The position numbers and the translations under genes are program-made. From positions 1-60,715 of the forward strand of contig JBMNRU010000017.1 in assembly GCA_050944855.1 (NCBI GenBank): DNA of 60,715 nt, in the 5' to 3' direction. This document shows positions 26,431 to 35,287 of this stretch, one piece after another. Within the stretch, counting starts at the first letter, position 1. Each line of letters starts with the position of its first letter. Source of the DNA: Lactonifactor sp050944855. Its GTDB lineage: Bacteria > Bacillota > Clostridia > Lachnospirales > Lachnospiraceae. The notes below the pieces were generated by a model. The model searched no databases. It saw only the letters and a list, made by a program, of their open reading frames with translations, and was not told where the DNA came from.

Positions 26431-27345
26431 TTACGCTGCATTCCCTGTTTGAGCCGTCAGTTTCGGAGTCTGCCCGGTCTCGAAAACCGGCGGCTCCTGC
26501 ACTTTATCTGTCTTTTCCTGAAGAGAAGCCGTTACATAACTGGCTCCCTTCGGATCCTTTAAGTACTCTGCCAGATAGGTTCTCGCCAGCGCCCTTAAAA
26601 TATCACAGCGGGCATGAATTTCATCTGCCGCGGCATTTTTGCGTTCTCTGTCCAGATCCAGAAGCTGTCTGCAGCGAAAGTCTGCCGGTTCAGCGGTGGC
26701 CAGATATGCCTTAAGATCACCCTCGCACTCTGACAGCTCCAGTTTGCGTATTCTGAGATGATGGATACGTTTTCGCAATTCATCATCAGAAATATATGCC
26801 AGACCAAAGTTTACAAGCGATGTTACCAAAGGCTCAATAGAAAGAAGCAAAACAACGGCAAAGCCTTTGGGATCTTCATTTGTGTCATCTTCAGCCGTTT
26901 CTTCTGCCTGCAATTCATTGGTAAGATGTCCCACGGATGTTTCTCCATACTGATCCTGATAGGCAAAGCGAAGCCACACTGTACTGGCAAACAGAAGAAA
27001 GAAGGAGACGGTTATCACAACAGCCCATACGGCTGCGCCTCTCTTAATCCTGTACATAGCCTGATGTACAAACTTTGCGACCAGAAGCGGCATCATATTT
27101 AAAATAAGAGCAATGCCGAAGCTGACAATTTTCCCCATATATTCGGCCTGCGTCATGGCCTGATCCAAAATATCATAGAGAACTAATGCATCTAACACCG
27201 ACATAGAAACGGTAAGAAAAATAATAAATACCGGATTTGACCACCAGGCAAATTCTGTTTTTTGCAGTTTCTTTTCATTTTCTATCGGAAGGCCGTAGCC
27301 TTCATCTCTCATAGCCGCAATACCCATTTGCTTACTCACTGACAT
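26431..27345 (-). CDS. Multi-pass membrane protein with cytoplasmic coiled tail
   Basis: 304 residues from ATG 27345 (MSVSKQMG), with AAGGAGG upstream and overlapping the preceding gene; GTG 27339 is an alternative. Hydrophobic segments: PVFIIFLTVSMSVLDALVLY, VSFGIALILNMMPLLVAKF, AVWAVVITVSFFLLFASTVW and FAVVLLLSIEPLVTSLVNFGL. The C-terminal 100 residues are charged and helical (IHHLRIRKLELSECEGDL). No family recognised. It probably forms part of a membrane assembly with the lipoprotein and the 434-residue protein. Confidence 0.75.
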   Translation of the reverse strand: MSVSKQMGIAAMRDEGYGLPIENEKKLQKTEFAWWSNPVFIIFLTVSMSVLDALVLYDILDQAMTQAEYMGKIVSFGIALILNMMPLLVAKFVHQAMYRIKRGAAVWAVVITVSFFLLFASTVWLRFAYQDQYGETSVGHLTNELQAEETAEDDTNEDPKGFAVVLLLSIEPLVTSLVNFGLAYISDDELRKRIHHLRIRKLELSECEGDLKAYLATAEPADFRCRQLLDLDRERKNAAADEIHARCDILRALARTYLAEYLKDPKGASYVTASLQEKTDKVQEPPVFETGQTPKLTAQTGNAA

Positions 27346-27811
27346 CCCCCTCCTTACTCTCAAAAACGTTCTCATCCCAGGCTTCATAAGCCGTACCTCT
27401 GTAATAAATCCCTTCCAGTTGTCGGATTTCCTTCTCTACTGCCATCCTTTCTGCCTCCGTATTTTCCAGTTTCGTTTTTGCTTTGATCTGATCACCGGTC
27501 CAGATCTTCGCAAGTTCAAAAATGGCACTTTGATGATCTACCTCCTGAATATCCAGCATGATCACTGCTTCCCTTTCCAGCTGGTCGATCAGCAGATCCA
27601 TATAACCCCGATTGTACATATCCGGTTTGGCATTCTGCAGCCAGGTCTTACAACGCTGCTCAAAGTTCTGTTCAAAAGTGGACAGCATATATGGCAGCTT
27701 ATAATCCTGCGCACAGAGCGTATCATGGGGACCATACACAGGGATTTCCACACTAAGGTTGTCCTGATTGATCCTACGGTCCTTCTCCCGTTTTTTCCCA
27801 AACAATTTCAT
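27332..27811 (-). CDS. Unknown helical protein of accessory operon 1
   Basis: 159 residues, basic N-terminus (MKLFGKKREKDRRINQDN), then alpha-helical with coiled-coil character near 105-140 (AKTKLENTEAERMAVEKEIRQLEGI). No membrane helix or signal peptide. No recognised domain. GGAGGTGTAACAG precedes the ATG. It overlaps the start of the membrane protein downstream by 14 bases and follows the 211-residue gene by three bases. Confidence 0.7.
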   Translation of the reverse strand: MKLFGKKREKDRRINQDNLSVEIPVYGPHDTLCAQDYKLPYMLSTFEQNFEQRCKTWLQNAKPDMYNRGYMDLLIDQLEREAVIMLDIQEVDHQSAIFELAKIWTGDQIKAKTKLENTEAERMAVEKEIRQLEGIYYRGTAYEAWDENVFESKEGDVSE

Positions 27812-27814
27812 CTG

Positions 27815-28450
27815 TTACACCTCCCCTGACTGCCCTTGCTCAGACAACACTTTATTTAACCGTTCTTTGATATTTGAAAGATGTGCCTCATACACTGCCT
27901 TGCCGGGAATATCCGGAAGCTCCAGATTTGGCTTAGGCGGCATATCACTGTCAGCTGCTGCCTGCAATACGCCGCTCCAATAAGCAGCCGTATGCCTCAT
28001 GATTCTATTTTCTGCACGCTGAAGGTGATGCTGCAGCGCTGCGTCAATGGTCTCTATATCCATCTTTAACTCTGACAGCTGAATCATAAGATCTGATTTT
28101 TTCCTGTTGACTTCTTCCATTCTGGCTCCCATACGTTCTGTATTTTCCGGGTCCATTCCCTGCGGAATCCCGCCTGACTGCATCAGAAGTTCCATTTCTT
28201 TGCACTTGCTGGCAATCGTATGCGCCAACGGTTCCAGTGCCTTGTCCACCTGGCAGTACATCTTATTATCGTACTCCGCAAGACAGCGTACTTTTTCAAG
28301 CAGCCATGGGGTCTGATAAGTGTCCTCTCTGGTACAAAGCTGGGAATTTTTGTAATCCTTTTTCCCATATCTTCGGATCAGAAGTCTGAAGTTAAAATAT
28401 CCATCCGGATGCGCTTTCTTGTTTAAATCTTTGATAATTGTATTTCTCAT
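27815..28450 (-). CDS. Unknown coiled-coil protein, first gene of accessory operon 1
   Basis: 211 residues. N-terminus GYFNFRLLIRRYGKKDYKN, then long helices (LLEKVRCLAEYDNKMYCQVDKAL; ARMEEVNRKKSDLMIQLSELKMD). No membrane helix. Its style recalls small adaptor or toxic-export partner proteins, but I do not recognise a family. AGGAGG precedes the ATG. It heads the minus-strand operon, divergent from the RyR protein gene. Confidence 0.7.
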   Translation of the reverse strand: MRNTIIKDLNKKAHPDGYFNFRLLIRRYGKKDYKNSQLCTREDTYQTPWLLEKVRCLAEYDNKMYCQVDKALEPLAHTIASKCKEMELLMQSGGIPQGMDPENTERMGARMEEVNRKKSDLMIQLSELKMDIETIDAALQHHLQRAENRIMRHTAAYWSGVLQAAADSDMPPKPNLELPDIPGKAVYEAHLSNIKERLNKVLSEQGQSGEV

Positions 28451-28590
28451 ATGACTCGTCCCCTCCTATGATGAAAAAGATCAGATTGACTGTTTTCTTC
28501 TGTGATCTTATTAAATCAAAAAATAAGAATTTCAGAAAAAAACTGTTACGTACCTCCTGAAATACCAGTATTTGAAACTTACTTTATCCG

Positions 28591-28619
28591 TTGCTAACTG
28601 CTTCCTCCGGTAGTAAAAT
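28591..28619 (+). promoter_or_regulatory. Possible promoter of the giant RyR protein gene
   Basis: TTGCTA (28591-28596), a 17-bp spacer and TAAAAT (28614-28619), 55 bases before the start at 28675. Moderate match only. The 224-bp divergent region also must hold the promoter of operon 1, which I could not place with confidence. Confidence 0.4.
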
Positions 28620-28674
28620 GTAAATGGAAGTTTTATACCTCATGACCAATGAAAGATAAGAAGGGGAAAAGGAT

Positions 28675-31600
28675 ATGGCAACAGAATATACACCGATTAC
28701 ATGGCAAGAATTAAATTCCGTTATAAATAAGGAAAAGCAGGATCTGGCAGAACAGATTATGATTCCTTCTTTGCCTTTTTTAACCGAATCGGCTGACACC
28801 TATGACAGTCTGCGCTCTGAGATCATAACTGCACTGAAATGCCCTTCATCACGGGATACATTTATTGCAGGAGAAAACTATGATCTTTCTTTCAAATTTC
28901 TGGATTTATTCGCAGCCTGTTCTGCACAAAAAAATAAGAACTCTGATCATGCAGCTTTTACTCCCTTTCACGAATATGCCGGGATTCTTGCAGCCGCAGA
29001 CACCTGGAACGACATTTTAGGATATAACAGAAGAAGTATAGAATATAAAGACAGGAGAAAATTTGCAAACGACTTGACAAAGCAGCCATGCCCGATTCAT
29101 TTCTCCTTTCACGGCCGAAGATTGAATCTGAATGAAACTTTAAAAACGGTAAAAATTGACGAATTGCCTGTTCGTTTCGCGGTTCTGTCCATCATAGCTT
29201 CTACATGGGCGGTATGGAATCGTATCTTTGAAGAATCCCAAAAACATAACCTTGACGAATCCTCGCCGGAAATCCGGGATACCTGTGCCAAACTGGAAAC
29301 TTTGTATGATGCCATAACGCCGCAGCGGATTAACTGGGCGGCCTTACTGGACTTCATGCCATCACTGTCCCAGCCGGACTGCATGAACACTTTTATCTTC
29401 CCGCCTTTACAGGCCTGTATAAACAAGTTTGAAGCTCCCATTACAGACTCTGACGACGAATGGTCCAAATGGTTTGTCTTCAAAAACGCCGGAGACCGTG
29501 ATCTGTCACAGTTTTTTAACGGAAAACAAAAAAACCTTTCCACCGACTACCTGACAATCATGACGGATTCCTCCGTTGCCAAGGATCCTTTTTCCAGAAG
29601 ACTGGTTTCTTCCGGCAATTATCTGTACTTAAATGAAGTCAAAAAGTCCTGGGAGATTTACATAAAAGAAAATCCAGATGAAACGAATCATCTGGAAGCT
29701 CTCATAAAATCTCTATACACCTTAATCAATCATGAACATTGGATCATGCGCTTCAACATCCATGGGCAATATATTGACCTGAGAAAAAAACTGCTCTCCA
29801 TCCGGGAGGCAGATCTCATCTATCAATTGTCCGTGTTCTCTATCATTGCAACTACATGGGCGACATGGGAATACTGCAACGACATTTATGCCGTATCGAA
29901 AAAGGATATAAAAAACACGGATAACTCCGGTCATAAAATTACAAAGAGCAAATCTAATATAGACAGCTGCCGTGTGAAGCTTCAGAATCTGTGTTCCATG
30001 ATTTTTCCTCAGGAAGAATCGCCGGAAGCCGACAAAACAGGGCCCCTTTCTTATACATCAGAAAACCCGGAACAGCTATTGAAAACTGCCAGGATCGCTA
30101 TCGAAAATGACAATGGGACGAAAGCAGTGGAGATTTTAACCGATATTGTAACCAATTATATTTCTCTGGCTTCGGCGAAAACGCTTGCCGGAGCGTATGA
30201 GGCACTAAATATCTGTAAATCACGAAACTGGAACCTTCCCGCACATCTGAGCAATGTCAGACAGAACGAACTGGAAGCCAAACGTTATGGAGCCACAAAT
30301 ACCAGTAATGTAAAGCATAGTATACTTCCGGAGATACAAAAATCCACCTCCCAAGAAGGCGGATACTATTATCTGCGCTGTGGAGATGACAAGGAGGCCG
30401 CAAGATATATAACCTCGACGAAGCCGGAAAACTGGCATCCTCTGTCTGATTGGCTGAAGGATAACACGGATGCGGCTTTGGATATAAACATTCCTGATAT
30501 TCTGACAGGACAGACTGGCATCCTGTCCAATCATCTGCGTTTCATTTTTGCGGAACCGGATGAAAACAGTAACATTGCAAACGCCCTGAATATCCTGGAT
30601 ATCTTCAAAAAAATTACAGACGCATCCATCTCGGAACCCGGTGAATGGGGAAATATAGAAATTATCATCCGCTGTGACCAGGAACGGGCTACGCCTATTT
30701 TGGATACTGCCTACAGCTTCCTGGATGAAAAACGGGAGGATGGCAGACCGGTTTTCTCGGACAATCCTGTGAAAATATATCTGCTGGATGAAAAAAAACG
30801 ATCCGCAGATTTACTATATGCGCAGCATCCTCTGTTTTACCCTTTGACATCCGTCAGAAACCGCCTGGATCTCAGTGACAAAACATACCATCTGGTCATC
30901 CTATCCGATCGCGCCAACACGGAGGATACCATCTGGCTGATACGGCAGGCATTTTGGCTGCTGCCTCACACAAGAGTTCCGATCCGTTCAAAAATCACAG
31001 TGCTTTCCCCTGCGGCGGAAGAACTTTGTTACAAAACAACGCTGCTATGTCCGGGCTTTGGCGCATATTCTAAAAAACCCGACGGAAAGCCAATGGATAT
31101 GGATTTAAAAAGAAATACCGATATCGAAGATATTTCTTTCCCCGAAATCGAGTATTGTACCATATCCATGGACAGCCTGGATATTCAAAATAAGATTTCA
31201 GAATATACAAACCATGATATCCTTTACTATATCGTAGATTTGTCCACCGATTTAGAGGGAATCAACCTTGCCATGCAAATACGGGAACGTTCCATCAAGA
31301 AAGCGCTTCAACACCGTAATTTAAAAAACTACACTTCCGATGAAACAGTTGTTGCCGTCAGATGCAGAGATATCAACTATGCCAATTTAGTAACGCAGCT
31401 CATTATTCCTAAAGAAGAGGAGTATGACAATCGATGGTTTAATGATTACAAATTAATTCCATTTGGCACAAAATCGGAGATTTTCTCATGGGATGAACTC
31501 ATTGGCGGCACGATTGAATTTCTGTCGGAATGTATGCACTATCAGTATTGCACCGATGCCTACGAGAGCTATGATTTCGAAACCCCTCCTCCCGCGGACT

Positions 31601-32166
31601 ACGTATGGTCATACCATCGTCGTTTGTACAACAGAAATTCCAGCTATTCAGCAGCTCTGTCACTTCCTTACCGGCTGTTTGAAGCGGGGGTCGTATTACC
31701 CGGCTGGATCTTTAAAAACAAGAATTCCTACTGGTCTCAGGCAAACCGTGAGGAACTGGCTGACAGGATAGAGGAAATCATGGATCCGGATATTCTCGAT
31801 GAGCTCAGCAAATGGGAACATTCCCGATGGTGCTGCTATCTGTACAGTACCGGCTGGCTTCCTGCAACACCGGAAGAGACAAAGCATTACATGAATAATG
31901 GAGTAACCAGACATTCTCTGCAAATTGCCAAGCTGCATCCATGCCTTTGCTCCTGGAATGATTTAGTTTCCCTGTATACGACGCTTCATAAAGCGTACCT
32001 GGGAACGGAAGACAATTATGGAAATCAAATCACCAATGAAGTTTTCCACAATTTTTCCAGTGATGATGAGGAATCTTTCCAGGGACTTGACACCGATAAT
32101 ATCCAACAGACCGCAGATATCCTGAGAGCCAGACCCATCCGTCGGGAAAATCAGCCTGTGCGTTAG
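28675..32166 (+). CDS. Giant protein with C-terminal RyR-like domain
   Basis: 1163 residues, cytoplasmic. An internal duplication is visible: FSFHGRRLNLNETLKTV..FAVLSIIASTWAVWN (about 143-186) repeats as FNIHGQYIDLRKKLLSI..LSVFSIIATTWATWE (about 360-402). A middle section (about 630-900) alternates strands and helices in a Rossmann-like manner (NPVKIYLLDEKKR; HLVILSDRANTEDTIWLI). Near 1040-1100 lies a RyR-domain pattern: KWEHSRWCCYLYSTGW, then KLHPCLCSWNDL. RyR with Rossmann domains is a known bacterial pairing, shared here with the 35464-38631 protein. It may sense a nucleotide signal. Start ATG with AAGGGG upstream. Confidence 0.78.
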   Translation: MATEYTPITWQELNSVINKEKQDLAEQIMIPSLPFLTESADTYDSLRSEIITALKCPSSRDTFIAGENYDLSFKFLDLFAACSAQKNKNSDHAAFTPFHEYAGILAAADTWNDILGYNRRSIEYKDRRKFANDLTKQPCPIHFSFHGRRLNLNETLKTVKIDELPVRFAVLSIIASTWAVWNRIFEESQKHNLDESSPEIRDTCAKLETLYDAITPQRINWAALLDFMPSLSQPDCMNTFIFPPLQACINKFEAPITDSDDEWSKWFVFKNAGDRDLSQFFNGKQKNLSTDYLTIMTDSSVAKDPFSRRLVSSGNYLYLNEVKKSWEIYIKENPDETNHLEALIKSLYTLINHEHWIMRFNIHGQYIDLRKKLLSIREADLIYQLSVFSIIATTWATWEYCNDIYAVSKKDIKNTDNSGHKITKSKSNIDSCRVKLQNLCSMIFPQEESPEADKTGPLSYTSENPEQLLKTARIAIENDNGTKAVEILTDIVTNYISLASAKTLAGAYEALNICKSRNWNLPAHLSNVRQNELEAKRYGATNTSNVKHSILPEIQKSTSQEGGYYYLRCGDDKEAARYITSTKPENWHPLSDWLKDNTDAALDINIPDILTGQTGILSNHLRFIFAEPDENSNIANALNILDIFKKITDASISEPGEWGNIEIIIRCDQERATPILDTAYSFLDEKREDGRPVFSDNPVKIYLLDEKKRSADLLYAQHPLFYPLTSVRNRLDLSDKTYHLVILSDRANTEDTIWLIRQAFWLLPHTRVPIRSKITVLSPAAEELCYKTTLLCPGFGAYSKKPDGKPMDMDLKRNTDIEDISFPEIEYCTISMDSLDIQNKISEYTNHDILYYIVDLSTDLEGINLAMQIRERSIKKALQHRNLKNYTSDETVVAVRCRDINYANLVTQLIIPKEEEYDNRWFNDYKLIPFGTKSEIFSWDELIGGTIEFLSECMHYQYCTDAYESYDFETPPPADYVWSYHRRLYNRNSSYSAALSLPYRLFEAGVVLPGWIFKNKNSYWSQANREELADRIEEIMDPDILDELSKWEHSRWCCYLYSTGWLPATPEETKHYMNNGVTRHSLQIAKLHPCLCSWNDLVSLYTTLHKAYLGTEDNYGNQITNEVFHNFSSDDEESFQGLDTDNIQQTADILRARPIRRENQPVR

Positions 32167-32219
32167 CAGCGGAGAGCGCTGCAAGCGCGGTTTTGCGAAT
32201 GGCGCGAGCTAAACGGACG

Positions 32220-32441
32220 TTAACTTTTATATTACACCTTCGATATATAGGGGACAATGACGAGCTGTATTTTAGGGATTATCTGAATGAACACGCACAA
32301 ATAGCCATGGAATATGAAACAATGAAATTGCAGCTGTGGAAGCTGTTTGAACATAATCGGAATGTTTACACTGACGCAAAGACAGAGTTTATTAGGAGAT
32401 GGACATCTGAAGCGAAAAAAGTTTACAACGGAAGATACTGA
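32220..32441 (+). pseudogene. GrpB family protein, C-terminal fragment
   Basis: About 65 codons matching only the end of GrpB/UPF0157 proteins: ELYFRDYLNEHAQIAMEYETM, then YTDAKTEFIRRW and AKKVY. The nucleotidyltransferase-like N-terminal part is absent, so it is a relic. A frame opens at 32193 but the first codons are not GrpB-like. It marks a junction right after the RyR gene. Confidence 0.75.
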
Positions 32442-32542
32442 TGCGATTTTCCGTTTGTCAGATGAAAGCAACAGCAAGTTGCTTGCCCAAGTTCAAGCGT
32501 CAGTCTATTATAATAATATGTAATTTATCAGGAGGGACAGAC

Positions 32543-32986
32543 ATGAAAATGCAGGAAATATTAAAACAGCTGCGTGAAAATAAAAACCTTACGCAGGAGC
32601 AGATGGCAGAACGCCTGATGGTCACCAGACAGGCGGTCAGCCGATGGGAGAATGGGGAAACACAGCCAAATACAGATACGTTAAAATTATTGTCGAGAGA
32701 ATTTAATGTGTCGATCAATACACTTCTTGGCTCTCCACGGCAGCTTGTCTGCCAGTGCTGCGGGATGCCTTTAAATGAAGACAGCGCAATCAGCCGGGAG
32801 AAAGATGGGAGTTATAATGAGGATTACTGCAAATGGTGTTATGCAGATGGAGAGTTTGCATATCAATCGAAGGAGTCTTTGCTTGATTATCTGGTTGGCC
32901 ATATACCTAATCCTGAAAATCTGAAAGATGAAGACCGGCGCAGTCAATTTGATTCTTACCTTTCACAGTTAAAACACTGGAAATGA
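32543..32986 (+). CDS. XRE regulator with C-terminal zinc-ribbon
   Basis: 147 residues from ATG 32543 (MKMQEILKQLRENKNLTQEQ), with AGGAGGGA upstream. An N-terminal helix-turn-helix (AERLMVTRQAVSRWENGETQPN) is followed by a putative zinc-ribbon domain with CQCCGMPL, then YCKWCYADGEF (four cysteines in two C-x2-C pairs). This XRE plus zinc-ribbon layout is common in Clostridia. It is on the plus strand among mobile-element remains; the target is unknown. The longer frame to 32441 has no ribosome-binding site. Confidence 0.88.
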   Translation: MKMQEILKQLRENKNLTQEQMAERLMVTRQAVSRWENGETQPNTDTLKLLSREFNVSINTLLGSPRQLVCQCCGMPLNEDSAISREKDGSYNEDYCKWCYADGEFAYQSKESLLDYLVGHIPNPENLKDEDRRSQFDSYLSQLKHWK

Positions 32987-33036
32987 TACCGTCATGCAAA
33001 ATTCTGTCTATATACTTGAAAATTGAACCATCTAAA

Positions 33037-33071
33037 ATGCCGCTGCATGGATAAAGCCCACACAGCGGCAT
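33037..33071. terminator. Probable intrinsic terminator
   Basis: 9-bp stem ATGCCGCTG (33037-33045) with CAGCGGCAT (33063-33071), preceded by AAA and followed by TT. It lies 51 bases after the XRE gene and just after the converging fragment on the other strand. Confidence 0.6.
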
Positions 33072-33075
33072 TTCC

Positions 33076-33240
33076 TTATCTCCGCTTCATCCTGCTCAAT
33101 GGGGAATCCCTATATGCCGGGGATTTCTTCATGATATTTTTCAGTGCCTTGCGCTCCTGCTCCGGCAGCTTCTCATATCGGATCTGTAGCCGTTGCCAGT
33201 TCTTCCAGATTTAATCCTTTGTCCTTGTACAACTCCCACA
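33076..33240 (-). pseudogene. Frameshifted 3' fragment of a mobile-element gene
   Basis: On the minus strand one frame gives LWELYKDKGLNLEELATATD and then a stop, while another frame picks up with RYEKLPEQERKALKNIM and continues KKSPAYRDSPLSRMKRR to a stop at 33076. Joined, they read as one helical C-terminus of the type seen in conjugative-element proteins. It is broken by a frameshift and has no 5' part. The family is not recognised. Confidence 0.5.
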
Positions 33241-33329
33241 GCCCCTTACAGCATTATACCACACCATTTCCGGGAACGTGGGAATTTTCAGTTTTCGGCC
33301 GGATTTCCTACTTTATGGACATACGGCAC

Positions 33330-33603
33330 AGAGTACAAAAATGGTCTATGATACAGGTAGTTCATCGATGGATTATTCCAATCGAATGACCAGCCTGTAT
33401 GGGATATGCTCCCCGGCGATGTAGCGCAACGACTTCCGGCAGGGAAACGGAGGAACCCTGACCGGAACGAGCGTGCCAAGGAGAGCGAAACGCCGCCGAA
33501 GACGGGGGCAGGAACGACAGCAGAGGGAACCGGCAAAATGAACACCAAAACCACTGTCCGCCTATTCCGGCTGTTACTGCTGAAACGGGCGGTTTTTCTA
33601 TGA
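33330..33603 (+). pseudogene. 3' fragment of a conjugative-element protein
   Basis: A G+C-richer stretch coding a C-terminal tail: VWDMLPGDVAQRLPAGK, then RNPDRNERAKESETPPKTG and a basic end. It has no proper start and follows a stop in the same frame. The style (proline-, arginine- and glutamate-rich tail) recalls PcfB-like or other conjugative-element proteins. I treat it as a relic. Confidence 0.45.
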
Positions 33604-33613
33604 AGGAGGCACT

Positions 33614-34261
33614 ATGCCGAGAATGTCAAAAAAGTTGAAGAAAGAGCTTGCTTTTTTCCTGATCGTGGAGAACGCCATCCGAAAACTGGAAAAGATACCG
33701 GAGCCGGAGTGCAGCCAGTTTGTAGCAGCTACAAAGGCAGGATTTCTGGCGGAGCGTGACAGCTCCATCCGCCAGCGGCTTGCGGCGGCAAAGGCACAGG
33801 AGAAAATCATACAGGGGCATGACCTGTCAGGAAAAGAACGGTTCCGACCGGAAACCCGTCACATAATTACGCTGGAAGTACAGAAGCAATGCTTTGTCGG
33901 TTTTCAGGGAGAGCGGTTTCGTTTCCATCTCTCCGATGAGGGCTACCGGAACGCAAGACGCAGTGAACAGGATGGGGAAATCAAAATAAAAAGTCATGCC
34001 GCTGTTGTTGCCGGGAGCGTCCTGCGGACAGCAGATGATTGGAACAGATTAAAAATCTGTTCCAATCATCACAGGGGAAGCTACACTTCCCCTGCGCTGG
34101 CTAAAGCCAGCTACCCCTTTGTGGACTTACCGGACGGAATCATCTTGCAGTGCAAGCCACTTCTGTCTGACAAGTTTTCCGGAATCCAGCTATATTTTTT
34201 TGATAGAATAACGTATAATGGAGTCAACGACAAATCGGAATTTGTGAGGAAAAATATATGA
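33614..34261 (+). pseudogene. Conjugative-element hypothetical protein, probably chimeric or degraded
   Basis: Frame of 215 codons with AAGGAGG upstream of ATG 33614. The start MPRMSKKLKKELAFFL resembles small conserved proteins of Firmicute conjugative transposons, but the following cysteine-rich part of those proteins is missing. Residues 15-115 are helical and unrecognised. From about codon 140 the frame runs across three perfect hairpins, giving a sequence (SYTSPALAKASYPFVDLPDG) dictated by palindromes, so the 3' third is doubtful as protein. It overlaps the GNAT gene start by four bases. Confidence 0.45.
34034..34111. repeat. Three consecutive perfect hairpins
   Basis: Hairpin 1: 17-bp perfect stem 34034-34050 with 34054-34070, loop AAA. 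Hairpin 2: 9-bp stem 34072-34080 (CAGGGGAAG) with 34086-34094. Hairpin 3: 7-bp stem 34096-34102 (GCTGGCT) with 34105-34111. They are separated by one base each. Confidence 0.85.
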
Positions 34262-34743
34262 TTAGAATAAGACCATATAAAGCTTCGGATGTAGATACGA
34301 TATTATCGTGGTGTCAAGATGAAAAAGCATTTTATCAATGGACAGCAGGTGTACTTGGTAATTACCCTATAACACAAAATGAATTTTGCTTTGTTGAATC
34401 TCTAATGCCGTTTACTGCATTTGATGAAACTGAAATTGTTGGTTTTTTTACACTAAGGAATCCTGATGAATCTTTGGATGAATTACGCTTTGGATTTGTT
34501 ATTGTAAATCCTCACAAGAGAGGAAAAGGCTATGGAAAAGCTATGCTCCAGTTAGGTCTAAAATTTGCATTTGAAATATATAGAGCAAAAAAAGTATCAT
34601 TGGGTGTTTTTGAGAATAATCTTCCAGCTTATTACTGTTATAAGGCAGTCGGCTTTAGCGACGTAGTTCTTGATACAACAGAAAGATATTGTATTCTGGG
34701 TGAAAAATGGGAGTGCAAAGAATTGGTTATGGAAAATAGATAG
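34258..34743 (+). CDS. GNAT family N-acetyltransferase (RimJ/RimL-like)
   Basis: 161 residues. Acetyl-CoA-binding pattern: the strand ELRFGFVIVNPHKRGKGYGKAM with the R-x-x-G-x-G/A loop, then a C-terminal LGVFENNLPAYYCYKAVGFSD typical of GNATs. It would acetylate a small molecule or protein amine. The gene is visibly more A+T-rich than its neighbours, suggesting separate acquisition. It begins within the end of the preceding degraded frame, with AGGAAAA upstream. Confidence 0.88.
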   Translation: MIRIRPYKASDVDTILSWCQDEKAFYQWTAGVLGNYPITQNEFCFVESLMPFTAFDETEIVGFFTLRNPDESLDELRFGFVIVNPHKRGKGYGKAMLQLGLKFAFEIYRAKKVSLGVFENNLPAYYCYKAVGFSDVVLDTTERYCILGEKWECKELVMENR

Positions 34744-34808
34744 ATTCCAGTTTATAGAATTGAACAAATCGGGATTTTTTCTGCTGGAAAGGTCGCCCGG
34801 GGATTGAG

Positions 34809-35270
34809 CTGGTTAGCTAGAATTTTTCAGGATTAAAAACTATCTGACGAAAAATTTGCCCAAGATTTGTACTAGTCAGCTAGAATCCTTTCGAATTTAG
34901 AATCTATCTGATGAAAAGTTTGTCCAGGGCGTGTGCTTGTCAGCTAAAACTCCCTCAGGTTTAGAATCTATTTGACAAAAAGCTTGCCTAAGGTTCGTAC
35001 TGGTCAGCTAGAATTTTTCAGGATTAGAATCTATCCAATGAAGAACTTGCCCAGAGCTTGTACTTGTTAGCTAGAATTTTTTCAGAACTAAAAACTATCT
35101 GACAAAAAACTTACCCAGGGCTTGTGCTTATCAGCTAGAACTCTTTTAAGATTAGAATCTATCTGATAAAAAAGTTGCCCAGGACTTGTGCTGGTTAGCT
35201 AGAATCTTTCAAATTTAGTATCTATCTAACAAAAAGCTTACACTGGACTCATATTGGTTAGCTAAGAATA
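34809..35270. repeat. Degenerate tandem array of about seven 63-64 bp units
   Basis: Units start at 34809, 34872, 34936, 35000, 35063, 35127 and 35191, with a partial eighth at 35254. Each begins with a form of CTKGTYAGCTAGAAT, continues through AGAATCTATCTGA and a short A-run, and ends near TTGCCCAGGRCTTGT. Copies differ at several positions throughout, with no constant repeat and variable spacer, so it is not a CRISPR. No frame stays open. It fills the gap between the GNAT gene and the CARF protein gene. Confidence 0.9.
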
Positions 35271-35287
35271 TTTGTTTAACCATTTCT

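Noticed and set aside
32441..32542. N-terminal extension of the XRE/zinc-ribbon regulator
   Set aside because: The extension has no ribosome-binding site and is unlike the family; ATG 32543 follows AGGAGGGA.
34809..35270. CRISPR array
   Set aside because: The units are tandem with variation spread along the whole length; there is no constant repeat alternating with unique spacers and no cas gene.
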